64,000 bases of DNA from Chitinophagaceae bacterium (GCA_017307755.1 JAFKGQ010000007.1:434001-498000); one strand, 5' to 3'. Positions 8,406-17,238 are shown, counted from the stretch's first letter. The notes: generated by a model from the sequence alone, not told the origin. Program-made: numbers and translations.

Positions 8406-10838
8406 ATGGCAAAACAAAAAAATATCGTCGGCGATCTTCATAACGTAGGTTATGCCCGTATTGGCGACGAGATCCATATCCACCTGGCGGAGCATATTCC
8501 CCCCAAGGAACTTACACTGTATATACCCCGGACGCACCCCGATGATATCATCGGCCGTGACGCGGACCTGACACGCCTGCATAACCTTTTGCGTGTGGAG
8601 AAAAGAGTGGTGGTGGTCAACGGACTGGGTGGGATCGGTAAATCCACGCTGGCGCAGGTATACATCAGCCGGTACTATGAACGTTACCATCATATCGTCT
8701 GGATCACACAGGACTCGGAAGATATCGCCAGGGACTTTGTAAATACGCCGGGGCTGACCTCCAACCTGGGGCTGGATAAGACGATAATAGACCCGGGACA
8801 GATCTTTAATGAAATTATCCGGAAATTGAAGTCTATCCGTTCACAGCCAAGTCTGCTGGTCATCGATAATGGAGAAAGATCACTAAAAAAATATAAAGAC
8901 CTGCTGCCGGGGCAGCCGCACTGGCATGTCCTGGTGACGTCGCGCTCGTCCATCGCCGGGTTTCACCGTCAGCCCCTGGGATTCCTGGATGAGAAAGAGG
9001 CGATCGCCCTGTTTAAAAAACATTATCCTCACCAGATCATCGGGGATGCCGGCATCGGCAAACTGGTAAAGGGGGTGGATTTTCATACTTTGTCCATCGA
9101 AATGCTGGCAAAAACAGCTGCGGTACAACGTTATGACCTCGCAACGCTGCAACAGGCCATAAAAAAAGACCTGAAAGCCAATATACAGGTGGCGCACAGC
9201 CGGAAAGGCACCGTCGAAAAGATCGGCTCCTATCTCCGGGCGACCTTTACCCTAAGCCGGCTGGATATGGAAGAAGTTTGGCTCCTCCAACAACTGTCCC
9301 ATCTGCCGCCGGAATTCCATAGCTACACGCTGCTGCGGGAGCTGCTCATCGATGAAAAGGGCAGCCATGCCGCTGCTTTTGCCGAAAAGCTATCCGGTCT
9401 TGCCGACAAGGGATGGTTATTATACAAGCCCGCCGGCGACAGTTACAACATGCACAGGATCATTGCAGACGTGGTTCGACAGGAGCGGCCGGTGTCTTCC
9501 ACGGAAGTTGCCCGGCTGATATCCATGATCACCGATAGATTGAATACCGAGGATGTCACTGTCAGCTATATTGAAAAATCCAAGTGGGTCCCTTTTGGGA
9601 CGGCGCTGGTGGAAGCATTTCACAGAGATACTTCGCCACGGATGGCGGCGCTGCAAAACCACCTGGGTGTGCTGCTGCTGTTCCTGGGCGACCATGCAGG
9701 CGCCAAAGCTCTGCTGGAAAAGGCGGCCAGAGCCGATGAAAAGAATTTTGGCAGAGATCACCCCGAGACGACGACGCGCTATAGCAACCTGGCGCTGGTG
9801 CTACGGGACCTGGGACACTATAAGAGAGCAAAGACAATATTCGAAAAGGCGGCCCGGGATGATGAGAAGAACCTGGGTAAATATCATTGGCATACGGGCG
9901 TCCGGCACCACAACCTGGGACTGGTGCTCTATGATATGGGGGACTATGCCGGCGCCAAAACTGCGCTGGAAAGAGCCCTCCGGATAGAACAAAGGAATGA
10001 ACGCACCGGTGTCCGCTCATTCACAGGGACGGCCACCATCCTGGGGCTGGTGCTAAAGGAACTGGGCAATTTCCGGGCGGCACGATCGATGCTGGAAAAG
10101 GCCGTGAAGAACGATGAAAAAAAATATGGCGCCGATCATCCGGAGACGATGGGGAGCTACAACAACCTGGCATTAGTCCTGGGAGATATCGGAGAACATA
10201 AGAAAGAAAGACGCTTGCTTGAAAAGGTTCTGGCATTCCAGGAAAAACACCTGGGCCCCGATCATCCTGACACAGCAAGGGCTTATAACAACCTGGGAAT
10301 TGCCCTCGGTAAGATGGGTGACCATGCGCAGGCTAAAGCGATGCTGGAAAAAACAGTCCTGGCCGACGAGAAAAATTTTGGCACAGGACATCACAACACC
10401 GCACTGGCTTATTCCAACCTGGCCCTGGAACTGGATGAGTTGGGTGACCGTAAGGGCGCCATCGCCTTGTTAAAAAAAGCGATACGTATATTCGAAAAAA
10501 CGCTCGGGCCAACGCATCCTTATACCGTAGTGGTATATCGTAGCTTCGTAAATATCCTGCTGGATATGGACCGTTATCACAGCGCCAAACCTTGCCTGGA
10601 AAAACTGGTTCATGGGTGTGAAAAACTATACGGCAAAAGAACGCTGGACACCGCCTATGCCTATCACGATCTTGCTTTCACCCTGCACCGGCTGAAAGAA
10701 CGCGAAAAAGCGATGGCAACGATAAAAAAAGCGCTGACCGTGTTCAGACGGGAACTTGGTATAAGGAATGAATTCAGGGTAGCAGCCGAAGAATTACGGG
10801 GACTGCTGTTATTACCGCCTGAACTATATAAACTTTAA
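8406..10838 (+). CDS. STAND NTPase: N-terminal KNIVGD motif, NB-ARC, TPR array (paralogue 2)
   Basis: The protein has 810 residues. Residues 4-22 (QKNIVGDLHNVGYARIGDE) carry the motif shared with the upstream small protein. A linker ends in TLYIPRTHPDDIIGRDADL, the usual entry to a NACHT/NB-ARC module. Walker A is GLGGIGKST (73-81), Walker B SLLVIDNGE (149-157, Asp154) and the sensor VLVTSR (175-180). A winged-helix region around 270-350 ends in MHRIIADVVRQ, and about nine TPRs run from about 412 to the C-terminus. It lacks a signal peptide and is cytoplasmic. It is a full-length paralogue of the minus-strand STAND gene, with the same numbering of all motifs. It starts 18 bases after the small gene, so the two are co-transcribed. 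By family precedent the TPRs would sense a trigger, ATP would drive oligomerisation, and the N-termini would then be clustered. Its last 15 bases overlap the convergent leuB. Confidence 0.9.
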   Translation: MAKQKNIVGDLHNVGYARIGDEIHIHLAEHIPPKELTLYIPRTHPDDIIGRDADLTRLHNLLRVEKRVVVVNGLGGIGKSTLAQVYISRYYERYHHIVWITQDSEDIARDFVNTPGLTSNLGLDKTIIDPGQIFNEIIRKLKSIRSQPSLLVIDNGERSLKKYKDLLPGQPHWHVLVTSRSSIAGFHRQPLGFLDEKEAIALFKKHYPHQIIGDAGIGKLVKGVDFHTLSIEMLAKTAAVQRYDLATLQQAIKKDLKANIQVAHSRKGTVEKIGSYLRATFTLSRLDMEEVWLLQQLSHLPPEFHSYTLLRELLIDEKGSHAAAFAEKLSGLADKGWLLYKPAGDSYNMHRIIADVVRQERPVSSTEVARLISMITDRLNTEDVTVSYIEKSKWVPFGTALVEAFHRDTSPRMAALQNHLGVLLLFLGDHAGAKALLEKAARADEKNFGRDHPETTTRYSNLALVLRDLGHYKRAKTIFEKAARDDEKNLGKYHWHTGVRHHNLGLVLYDMGDYAGAKTALERALRIEQRNERTGVRSFTGTATILGLVLKELGNFRAARSMLEKAVKNDEKKYGADHPETMGSYNNLALVLGDIGEHKKERRLLEKVLAFQEKHLGPDHPDTARAYNNLGIALGKMGDHAQAKAMLEKTVLADEKNFGTGHHNTALAYSNLALELDELGDRKGAIALLKKAIRIFEKTLGPTHPYTVVVYRSFVNILLDMDRYHSAKPCLEKLVHGCEKLYGKRTLDTAYAYHDLAFTLHRLKEREKAMATIKKALTVFRRELGIRNEFRVAAEELRGLLLLPPELYKL
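8415..8471 (+). repeat. Copy of the shared KNIV-GD motif at the N-terminus of STAND paralogue 2
   Basis: Residues 4-22 match the C-terminal repeat copies of the upstream small protein, with one single-residue gap after KNIV. Identical positions to repeat copy 2 are K, N, I, V, G, D and the final GD. Confidence 0.65.
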
Positions 10839-11897
10839 TACTTCCGCTCCTATAGCTTCCGTACCCAATATCTTGTCGGAAGGTGTCCCCGCATCCGCAA
10901 TATCCCTCGTACGCCAGCCGGCCTTTAGCACCTTATCCACCGCACCGATCACCGCCTCGGACTCGGCCTTCATCCCAAAGGAAATATCCAGGAGCAATGC
11001 CGCCGAAAGGATAGATGCCAAAGGATTGGCCACTCCTTTCCCCGTAATGTCATGCGCGGAACCATGGATAGGCTCATAAACTCCCGTGCCGTCGCCGATG
11101 GAGGCGGAAGCCAGCATACCCATGGAACCCGCTATCTGGGAAGCTTCATCGGTTAAAATATCTCCAAAAAGGTTTGCAGTAACTACCACGTCAAAACGAC
11201 GGGGATCTTTTATCAACAACATAGCCGTAGCATCTACGAACTGATGTTCGACTTCTACGTCCGGATAATCTTTTGCGACCTTCTGTATCACCTCTCTCCA
11301 AAGCCGGGAGGTTTCTATCACGTTGGCTTTGTCCACCGAACACAGTTTCTTACGACGGGTACGCGCCGCCTCAAAAGCCTTGCGGGCGATGCGCTCTACT
11401 TCGTACCGGCTGTATTCGGCTATGTCAAACGCGGTATCACCGTTGTTCTTACGGCCTTTTTCTCCAAAATAGATGTCGCCGGTAAGCTCCCGGAAAAAAA
11501 GGATATCCGCGCCTTTTAATATCTCAGGCTTGATGCTGCTGGCGCCCAACAGTTCATCAAATAATTTGATGGGACGAAGATTGGCATAAAGCCCCAGTTC
11601 CTTCCGCATCTTTAGCAAACCCTGTTCGGGACGGACCTTCGCCGAAGGATCATTATCATATTTCGGATGACCTACCGCACCAAACAGGACGGCATCCGAC
11701 TTACGCATCTTCTCCAGCGACTCATCGGGCAACGGATTACCCGTGGCCTCGATGGCTACGTGCCCGATCAACGCTTCGTCATAGGTAAATGTATGCCCGA
11801 ATTTCGTGGCGATCTTATCAAGTACCTTCTTGCCGACTGCCGTTACCTCCTGTCCTATTCCGTCTCCCGGAACGATTAAGATATGCTTCTTTGCCAT
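10824..11897 (-). CDS. leuB: 3-isopropylmalate dehydrogenase (also 3-methylmalate dehydrogenase)
   Basis: The protein has 357 residues, the normal family length. It belongs to the isocitrate/isopropylmalate dehydrogenase family and opens with VPGDGIGQEV. The substrate and metal region DVVVTANLFGDILTDEAS and the NAD-binding end region GVYEPIHGSAHDITGKG are intact. It catalyses NAD-dependent oxidative decarboxylation of 3-isopropylmalate. In a citramalate pathway the same enzyme type converts 3-methylmalate to 2-oxobutanoate. It is the last gene of leuC-leuD-cimA-leuB, 18 bases after cimA. Its 3' end overlaps the convergent STAND gene by 15 bases. Confidence 0.95.
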   Translation of the reverse strand: MAKKHILIVPGDGIGQEVTAVGKKVLDKIATKFGHTFTYDEALIGHVAIEATGNPLPDESLEKMRKSDAVLFGAVGHPKYDNDPSAKVRPEQGLLKMRKELGLYANLRPIKLFDELLGASSIKPEILKGADILFFRELTGDIYFGEKGRKNNGDTAFDIAEYSRYEVERIARKAFEAARTRRKKLCSVDKANVIETSRLWREVIQKVAKDYPDVEVEHQFVDATAMLLIKDPRRFDVVVTANLFGDILTDEASQIAGSMGMLASASIGDGTGVYEPIHGSAHDITGKGVANPLASILSAALLLDISFGMKAESEAVIGAVDKVLKAGWRTRDIADAGTPSDKILGTEAIGAEVLKFI

Positions 11898-11915
11898 TCG
11901 ATGAATTTATTAAGC

Positions 11916-13439
11916 TTAAATTATGTTCAGCATTTTCTGGGTAGCCTTGATGGCGGCGACCGTCTGATCGCTGTCCAGCCCCCTTGTCTTGAATTCCCTG
12001 CTACCCGTGTTCCAGGTGATGATCGTTTCGCAGAGAGCGTCGGTCTTACCACCCGGCGGGATGTGTACGGAATAATCCACCAGCACAGGCAGGTCCTGTT
12101 TTTGCTTTTTATACGCTTTCTTCAACGCATTCATAAAGGCGTCGTATTGCCCGTCGCCCTGGGCATGCTCTTCAAAGACCTCTCCATTGATGGAAACCTT
12201 CACCGTCACGGAAGGATGAAGGCTCTTGGAATGGGTGAGCACGTAATTTTCTATTTTCACCTTTTCATGGATTGCCTTGCTGTCAAGGATATCCGAAATG
12301 ATATAAGGAAGGTCCGCCTGGGTCACTACTTCCTTCCGGTCACCCAGTTCAATAATACGCTGGGTTACCAGTTTCAGGTCCGATTCTGACAGCTGTATGC
12401 CCAGTTGCGCCAGGTTGTTCTCGATATTGGCTTTGCCGCTGGTCTTACCCAAGGCATATTTGCGCTGACGCCCAAAACGCTCGGGCATCAGGTCGCTGAA
12501 ATAGAGTTTGTTCTTTTTGTCCCCGTCTGCATGGATACCGGCAGTCTGTGTAAACACGTTCTCTCCCACCACAGGTTTGTTGGATGGGATACGCACCCCG
12601 GAGAAGGTTTCCACCAGTTTGCTCACCCTGTATAAAGAGGCTTCGTTCACCGATGTCTTTACGGCAGGGAGGAAATCATTCAGCACCGCAACAGCGCTGG
12701 CCAGCGGCGCATTCCCGGCCCTCTCTCCCATCCCGTTGACCGTAAGGTGTATTCCATGAGCGCCTGCTTTTACGCCTTCCAGCACATTAGCCGTGCCCAG
12801 GTCATAATCATTGTGCGCATGAAAGTCAAAATGAATACCGGGATAACGCTGAACGATCCCGGAAATATATTCCGTTACTTCCGAAGGTATAAGGATGCCA
12901 AGCGTATCCGGCAGCATCACCCGTCTGATAGGCAATTCCTTCAAAAAATCCAAATACTGATATACATAATCCCTCGAATGACGCATGCCGTTGCTCCAGT
13001 CCTCTAAATAAACATTACATTCAAGTCCCTTTTTCTTACCCAGGGCGATAACGGCTGCCACCTCTTTGAAGTGTTCGTCCGGCTTTTTCTTCAGCTGGTG
13101 CGTCAGATGGTTCAGAGAACCCTTGGTAAGCAGGTTCATCACCTTAGCGCCCGCCTGCTGCATCCATTTTATAGAGACGTCCCCATCCACAAAGGTCAGC
13201 ACTTCTATTCTGTCCAGAAGATCATTTTCCTTCGCCCATTTGGTGATGGCTTTCACGGCCGCCAACTCACCCTCCGACACCCGGGCCGACGCAATTTCGA
13301 TCCTGTCGACCTTTAATTCCGTGAGTAAAAGTTGGGCGATCGTTAATTTCTCCGAAGGTGAAAAAGAGACACCGCTGGTCTGTTCGCCATCCCGGAGGGT
13401 GGTATCCATTATTTCAATGTAGCGCGAGGCTGAGGACAT
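11916..13439 (-). CDS. cimA: (R)-citramalate synthase, Leptospira type (2-isopropylmalate synthase family)
   Basis: The protein has 507 residues: an HMGL-like TIM barrel opening with MDTTLRDGEQTSGVSFS, the metal motif HAHNDYDLGTAN, and a C-terminal LeuA-type regulatory (allosteric) domain from about 395 ending in DQTVAAIKATQKMLN. From memory of Leptospira interrogans citramalate synthase, the match is strong along its length. The pyruvate-pocket residues described there (Leu81, Leu104, Tyr144) fall on Leu81, Leu104 and Tyr144 here, and Arg16/Asp17 of TLRDGE also coincide. The predicted reaction is pyruvate plus acetyl-CoA to (R)-citramalate, the first step of threonine-independent isoleucine synthesis. 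The regulatory domain suggests feedback by isoleucine. No separate leuA lies next to the operon. Automatic annotation would probably call it 2-isopropylmalate synthase, and that activity cannot be excluded. Confidence 0.85.
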   Translation of the reverse strand: MSSASRYIEIMDTTLRDGEQTSGVSFSPSEKLTIAQLLLTELKVDRIEIASARVSEGELAAVKAITKWAKENDLLDRIEVLTFVDGDVSIKWMQQAGAKVMNLLTKGSLNHLTHQLKKKPDEHFKEVAAVIALGKKKGLECNVYLEDWSNGMRHSRDYVYQYLDFLKELPIRRVMLPDTLGILIPSEVTEYISGIVQRYPGIHFDFHAHNDYDLGTANVLEGVKAGAHGIHLTVNGMGERAGNAPLASAVAVLNDFLPAVKTSVNEASLYRVSKLVETFSGVRIPSNKPVVGENVFTQTAGIHADGDKKNKLYFSDLMPERFGRQRKYALGKTSGKANIENNLAQLGIQLSESDLKLVTQRIIELGDRKEVVTQADLPYIISDILDSKAIHEKVKIENYVLTHSKSLHPSVTVKVSINGEVFEEHAQGDGQYDAFMNALKKAYKKQKQDLPVLVDYSVHIPPGGKTDALCETIITWNTGSREFKTRGLDSDQTVAAIKATQKMLNII

Positions 13440-13453
13440 GTCTGTAAAAATAT

Positions 13454-14050
13454 TTAATAGATACTCTTTGCAGCAAAAGAGCGGATATCCTCTTTCATGG
13501 ATTGCAGATAATCGATGTCGTCATACCCGTTCATGAGATTGTGCTTCTTGTAGCTGTTGATCTCAAAAGACTCGCGTTCCCCTGTGGCCAGGATCGTGAT
13601 GGTCTGGTCAGGCAGGCTCACTTCCAGTTCCGTATGCGGGTCGGCCTCGATGGCGCGAAAGATATTGTCCAGGAAAGCAGGGCTCACCTGTACAGGCAGG
13701 ATGCCGATGTTAAGGGAGTTGTTTTTAAAAATATCGGCAAAAAAGCTGGACACTACACAACGAAAGCCATAATCATAGATCGCCCATGCCGCATGCTCCC
13801 GGCTGCTGCCGCTGCCAAAGTTCTTCCCCCCCACCAGTATCTTGCCCGTATAAATGGAGTTGTTCAATACAAAATCCTTTTTGGGCGTATTGTCCGCATT
13901 GTAACGCCAGTCCCGAAAAAGGTTGTCTCCAAAACCCTTGCGTTCCGTGGCTTTTAGAAATCGGGCGGGGATGATCTGGTCCGTGTCCACATTCTCGATA
14001 GGCATGGGGACGGCGGTGCTCTTTAATACAGTAAATTTATCGTAAGCCAT
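13454..14050 (-). CDS. leuD: 3-isopropylmalate dehydratase small subunit
   Basis: The protein has 198 residues, the usual LeuD length. It contains VDTDQIIPARFLK near the N-terminus and the swivel-domain signature GGKNFGSGSSREHAAWAI. It partners with LeuC to isomerise 2- to 3-isopropylmalate, or citramalate to 3-methylmalate in the isoleucine branch. It starts 9 bases after leuC and is followed 14 bases later by cimA, so the operon is tightly packed. Confidence 0.96.
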   Translation of the reverse strand: MAYDKFTVLKSTAVPMPIENVDTDQIIPARFLKATERKGFGDNLFRDWRYNADNTPKKDFVLNNSIYTGKILVGGKNFGSGSSREHAAWAIYDYGFRCVVSSFFADIFKNNSLNIGILPVQVSPAFLDNIFRAIEADPHTELEVSLPDQTITILATGERESFEINSYKKHNLMNGYDDIDYLQSMKEDIRSFAAKSIY

Positions 14051-14059
14051 AGTTTAAAT

Positions 14060-15469
14060 TTAATCTACCATCAATGTTCTCGGGTCCGTCACTACACCCG
14101 TCACGGCTGCGGCGGCTGCCACCAGGGGACTGGCCAGCATCGTCCTTGCGCCGGGCCCCTGTCTTCCCTCAAAATTCCGGTTGCTGGTGCTCACCGCATA
14201 TTTACCGGCAGGGATCTTGTCGTCATTCATGGCCAGACAAGCGCTGCAACCGGGCTGACGCAGCTGGAAACCCGCTGCCGTCAATATATCCAATATCCCT
14301 TCTTCCCTGATCTGCTGTTCCACGATATGACTGCCGGGAACGATCCAGGCAGTGACATGGTCCGCCTTCTTACGATCCTTTATAATGGAGGCAAAAGCGC
14401 GGAAGTCTTCGATACGTCCGTTGGTACAGCTGCCGATGAACACATAATCCACCTTTTTACCCAGCATCGGCTCGTCCTCATGAAAACCCATATAGTCCAG
14501 GGACTTTTCGTAGCTCGTCTTACTGCCGCCGGCAGCCTGCGCCAGAGGGATATGTTGGGTGATCCCCATTCCCATCCCCGGGTTCGTGCCATAAGTGATC
14601 ATGGGCTCTATGTCTGCCGCATCAAAATGATGCTCCAGGTCAAAAACAGCGCCTTCTTCCGTCTTTAATGTTTTCCAATAAGCAAGGTCCTTATCCCAGT
14701 CGGCCCCTTTTGGCGCCTTATCCCGGCCCTTTATATAGTTAAAAGTGGTTTCGTCCGGGGCGATCATACCGCCACGAGCGCCCATCTCGATACTCATATT
14801 ACAGACGGTCATACGACCTTCCATGCTCATGTTCTCAAAAACCTCACCGGCAAATTCCACAAAATAACCCGTGGCGCCCGCCGCCGTCAGCTTTGAAATG
14901 ATAAAGAGCACCACATCCTTGGGGGTAATGCCTTTACCCAGCCGCCCATCGACCTTTATCCGCATTTTCTTCGGCTTGGGCTGCATGATACATTGGGAAG
15001 ACAGCACCATCTCCACTTCAGAAGTGCCGATGCCAAAGGCGATCGCACCAAAAGCGCCATGGGTGGAAGTATGAGAGTCCCCACAGACGATGGTCATGCC
15101 CGGCAGCGTAATGCCATTCTCCGGACCGACGACATGAACAATACCGTTCTTGGGATTACCCAACCCCCAGTGAGAAATGCCGTATTTGGCGGCATTCACT
15201 TCCAACGCCTTCAGCTGATTGGCAGACAGGGGGTCCTGTACAGGCAGGTGCTGGTTGATAGTAGGCGTATTGTGATCGGCCGTGGCAAATGTCTTTTCCG
15301 GGAACATCACTTTCAGATTCCGTTGCTCCAGCCCCAAAAAGGCCACGGGACTGGTGACTTCATGGATAAAATGGCGGTCGATAAAAAGTACATCGGGACC
15401 ATCCTCGATCTTCCTGACCACATGGGAATCCCATACTTTGTCAAATAATGTAGCGGGTATATGGCTCAT
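14060..15469 (-). CDS. leuC: 3-isopropylmalate dehydratase large subunit
   Basis: This is a 469-residue aconitase-family protein. The cluster-binding cysteines are in FIGSCTNGRIEDFRAF and GCSACLAMNDD, and VCGDSHTSTHGAFGAIAFGIG is the canonical substrate motif. It carries the 4Fe-4S cluster of the LeuCD isomerase and is the first gene of the minus-strand operon. The 126 bases between it and the upstream deoR-type gene hold a weak -7-like box (GAATTTTG on the minus strand, 15492-15499), 22 bases before the start. I see no matching -33 element, leader peptide or T-box. Confidence 0.96.
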   Translation of the reverse strand: MSHIPATLFDKVWDSHVVRKIEDGPDVLFIDRHFIHEVTSPVAFLGLEQRNLKVMFPEKTFATADHNTPTINQHLPVQDPLSANQLKALEVNAAKYGISHWGLGNPKNGIVHVVGPENGITLPGMTIVCGDSHTSTHGAFGAIAFGIGTSEVEMVLSSQCIMQPKPKKMRIKVDGRLGKGITPKDVVLFIISKLTAAGATGYFVEFAGEVFENMSMEGRMTVCNMSIEMGARGGMIAPDETTFNYIKGRDKAPKGADWDKDLAYWKTLKTEEGAVFDLEHHFDAADIEPMITYGTNPGMGMGITQHIPLAQAAGGSKTSYEKSLDYMGFHEDEPMLGKKVDYVFIGSCTNGRIEDFRAFASIIKDRKKADHVTAWIVPGSHIVEQQIREEGILDILTAAGFQLRQPGCSACLAMNDDKIPAGKYAVSTSNRNFEGRQGPGARTMLASPLVAAAAAVTGVVTDPRTLMVD

Positions 15470-15595
15470 TTTCCAGAATTTAAAGAAGTTGCAAAATTCT
15501 TAAAAAACATTCACATAATAAGGTTTTGAGCTGAATTTCTTCAAAACGGATCAGCAGCCTGTAAAGGTACGCCCTTTCATATATATACCGGCGTA

Positions 15596-16345
15596 TTATA
15601 TCACCGTCAATTGCGTATTGCGGTAAGCCCCCAGCAAAGGGCTGTCAGCGGGAAGCTCCGTAAAAAGATAGTGGATAAGAGAGAGGTCACAGACCTTTAT
15701 TCGCTGGACGGTATTCAGTTTTTCGGCAATGGTCACCACCGCCGCCCGCTGAGAGCTGCGGATCATGGCCTTTATCACCTGGACCACTTCCCAGTCGGAA
15801 TCGGTGAGCCCACCTTTCACCGAGAAAGCATTCGCCCCGATGACACAAAGATCTACCCTGATGTCCGCCAGTTGATTGATCACCCCGGCGCCCGTATGCA
15901 AATTGGAGTTTTTCATGAGCCTGCCGCCAATGGTCACCACTTCCAGATGCTCATGCTGCGCAAGCGTCAGCGCCACCTGCGGACTCAGACAAAAAAATGT
16001 GGCATGCAGATGATCCGGTATCTTTTTGGCGATCTCGATAATGGTGGTCCCCCCTTCTGTAAGGATGGACATATTGTTCTTAAATACAGGTATGATCTTG
16101 TCGGCAATGGCCCGCTTAGCCTCCTGGGCGTAGACCTCATGCTGACCGCTAAAAGGATGATGGAACGCCTTGTTCATGGCCCCTCCGTGAACCTTTACGA
16201 TCAACCCCTCTTCCGCCAGCTCCCGGAGGTCCCGCCGGATGGTATCCTCAGATACCCGTAAGGCCACGCTCAGATCCGCGGATAACACCTTGTTATGGAG
16301 ATTGATCTCCCGTATGATAGCTTTTAAACGCTCTTCTCTCAACAT
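15596..16345 (-). CDS. DeoR/GlpR-family transcriptional regulator
   Basis: The protein has 249 residues. The N-terminal DeoR helix-turn-helix reads LSVALRVSEDTIRRDLREL followed by VKVHGGAM. The C-terminal DeoR effector domain (ISOCOT fold, phosphosugar sensor) includes ILTEGGTTIIEIAKK and VVTIGGRLMKNSN. The family represses sugar catabolic genes until a sugar phosphate binds. It is divergent from murQ and the sugar transporter, with 75 bases between starts, so these are the likely targets and MurNAc-6-P or GlcNAc-6-P is a plausible inducer (inference). leuC lies downstream on the same strand after 126 bases. Functional linkage to leucine genes is unlikely. Confidence 0.93.
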   Translation of the reverse strand: MLREERLKAIIREINLHNKVLSADLSVALRVSEDTIRRDLRELAEEGLIVKVHGGAMNKAFHHPFSGQHEVYAQEAKRAIADKIIPVFKNNMSILTEGGTTIIEIAKKIPDHLHATFFCLSPQVALTLAQHEHLEVVTIGGRLMKNSNLHTGAGVINQLADIRVDLCVIGANAFSVKGGLTDSDWEVVQVIKAMIRSSQRAAVVTIAEKLNTVQRIKVCDLSLIHYLFTELPADSPLLGAYRNTQLTVI

Positions 16346-16372
16346 AATTCAGCCAAAATTAAGTCTTTTTTG

Positions 16373-16419
16373 CACGAATCTTCCTATTTTAGACACCCAA
16401 ACACGAATAAACACGCAAA
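16373..16419. promoter_or_regulatory. Candidate DeoR-type operator: repeated CACGAA motifs
   Basis: CACGAAT occurs at 16373-16379 and 16402-16408, and CACGCAA at 16412-16418, all in the same orientation. They lie within the short divergent spacer between the DeoR gene and murQ. DeoR-family repressors often bind direct repeats of this kind (TTCGTG on the other strand). The last two copies are one helical turn apart and lie immediately before the murQ start. Confidence 0.35.
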
Positions 16420-16420
16420 A

Positions 16421-17236
16421 ATGCCCACAAAGATTACCGAACAACCATCGCCCCACCGGCACCTGGAAAAAATGTCCATAGAAGATATCACCACCCGTAT
16501 CAATCAGGAGGACAGCACCGTCCCGGGCGCCATAAAAAAAGTCCTTCCGGCAATCAACCGGCTCATAGCCGCCGTGGTGGACAAACTAAAAGCCGGCGGC
16601 CGGCTATTCTATCTCGGCGCGGGCAGCGGAGGCCGGCTCTCCGTACTTGACGCCATCGAGCTCCCTACTACCTATGGTATTCCAAAAGGGCAGGTGAATG
16701 TCATTCTTGCGGGCGGTCTTCACAGGTTGATAGAAGCGCGGGAAGAAATGGAAGACAACGTAGACGAAGGATGGCGGCAATTACAACAAGCAGATGTTTC
16801 TGAAAAAGATATTGTCATCGGCATTTCGGCCAGCGGCACCACGCCCTTTGTCCTCGGAGCGCTGCAGGCAGCCCAGGCCCATGGGGTAACCACAGGCTGT
16901 ATCGTCAGCAACCCGGACACCCCCATCGCCGTGTTCGCCGATCTTCCCGTGGAAGTGATCACCGGTCCCGAATTTATCTCCGGCAGCACCCGTATGAAAT
17001 GCGGTACGGCCCAGAAACTCATTTTTGATATGATCAGCACGACAACCATGATACAACTGGGAAGAGTGGAAGACAACCGGATGGTCAACGTAACCCTCAT
17101 CAACGAAAAGATCATCGACCGCAGCGTAAAGATGCTGATGGAGCTGGCTTCCGTCGACGATTATGCGACGGCCAAAAAGGTACTTATGGAACAGGGAAGC
17201 GTAAAAAAGGCAGCCGACTACCTCGGCCGGAGATAA
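16421..17236 (+). CDS. murQ: N-acetylmuramic acid 6-phosphate etherase
   Basis: This is a 271-residue SIS-domain protein. I chose the ATG at 16421; a TTG extension at 16370 is not credible. MurQ signatures are FYLGAGSGGRLSVLDAIELP, the second phosphosugar loop GISASGTTPFVLGAL and the C-terminal block GSTRMKCGTAQKL. It cleaves the lactyl ether of MurNAc-6-phosphate to give GlcNAc-6-phosphate and D-lactate, recycling or salvaging peptidoglycan sugar in the cytoplasm. It is shorter than the roughly 300-residue E. coli enzyme but complete in motifs. Canonical GAGTSGR is GAGSGGR here. It is followed after 2 bases by a sugar transporter and divergent from a DeoR regulator. No MurNAc kinase is present in the window. 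Confidence 0.93.
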   Translation: MPTKITEQPSPHRHLEKMSIEDITTRINQEDSTVPGAIKKVLPAINRLIAAVVDKLKAGGRLFYLGAGSGGRLSVLDAIELPTTYGIPKGQVNVILAGGLHRLIEAREEMEDNVDEGWRQLQQADVSEKDIVIGISASGTTPFVLGALQAAQAHGVTTGCIVSNPDTPIAVFADLPVEVITGPEFISGSTRMKCGTAQKLIFDMISTTTMIQLGRVEDNRMVNVTLINEKIIDRSVKMLMELASVDDYATAKKVLMEQGSVKKAADYLGRR

Positions 17237-17238
17237 AT

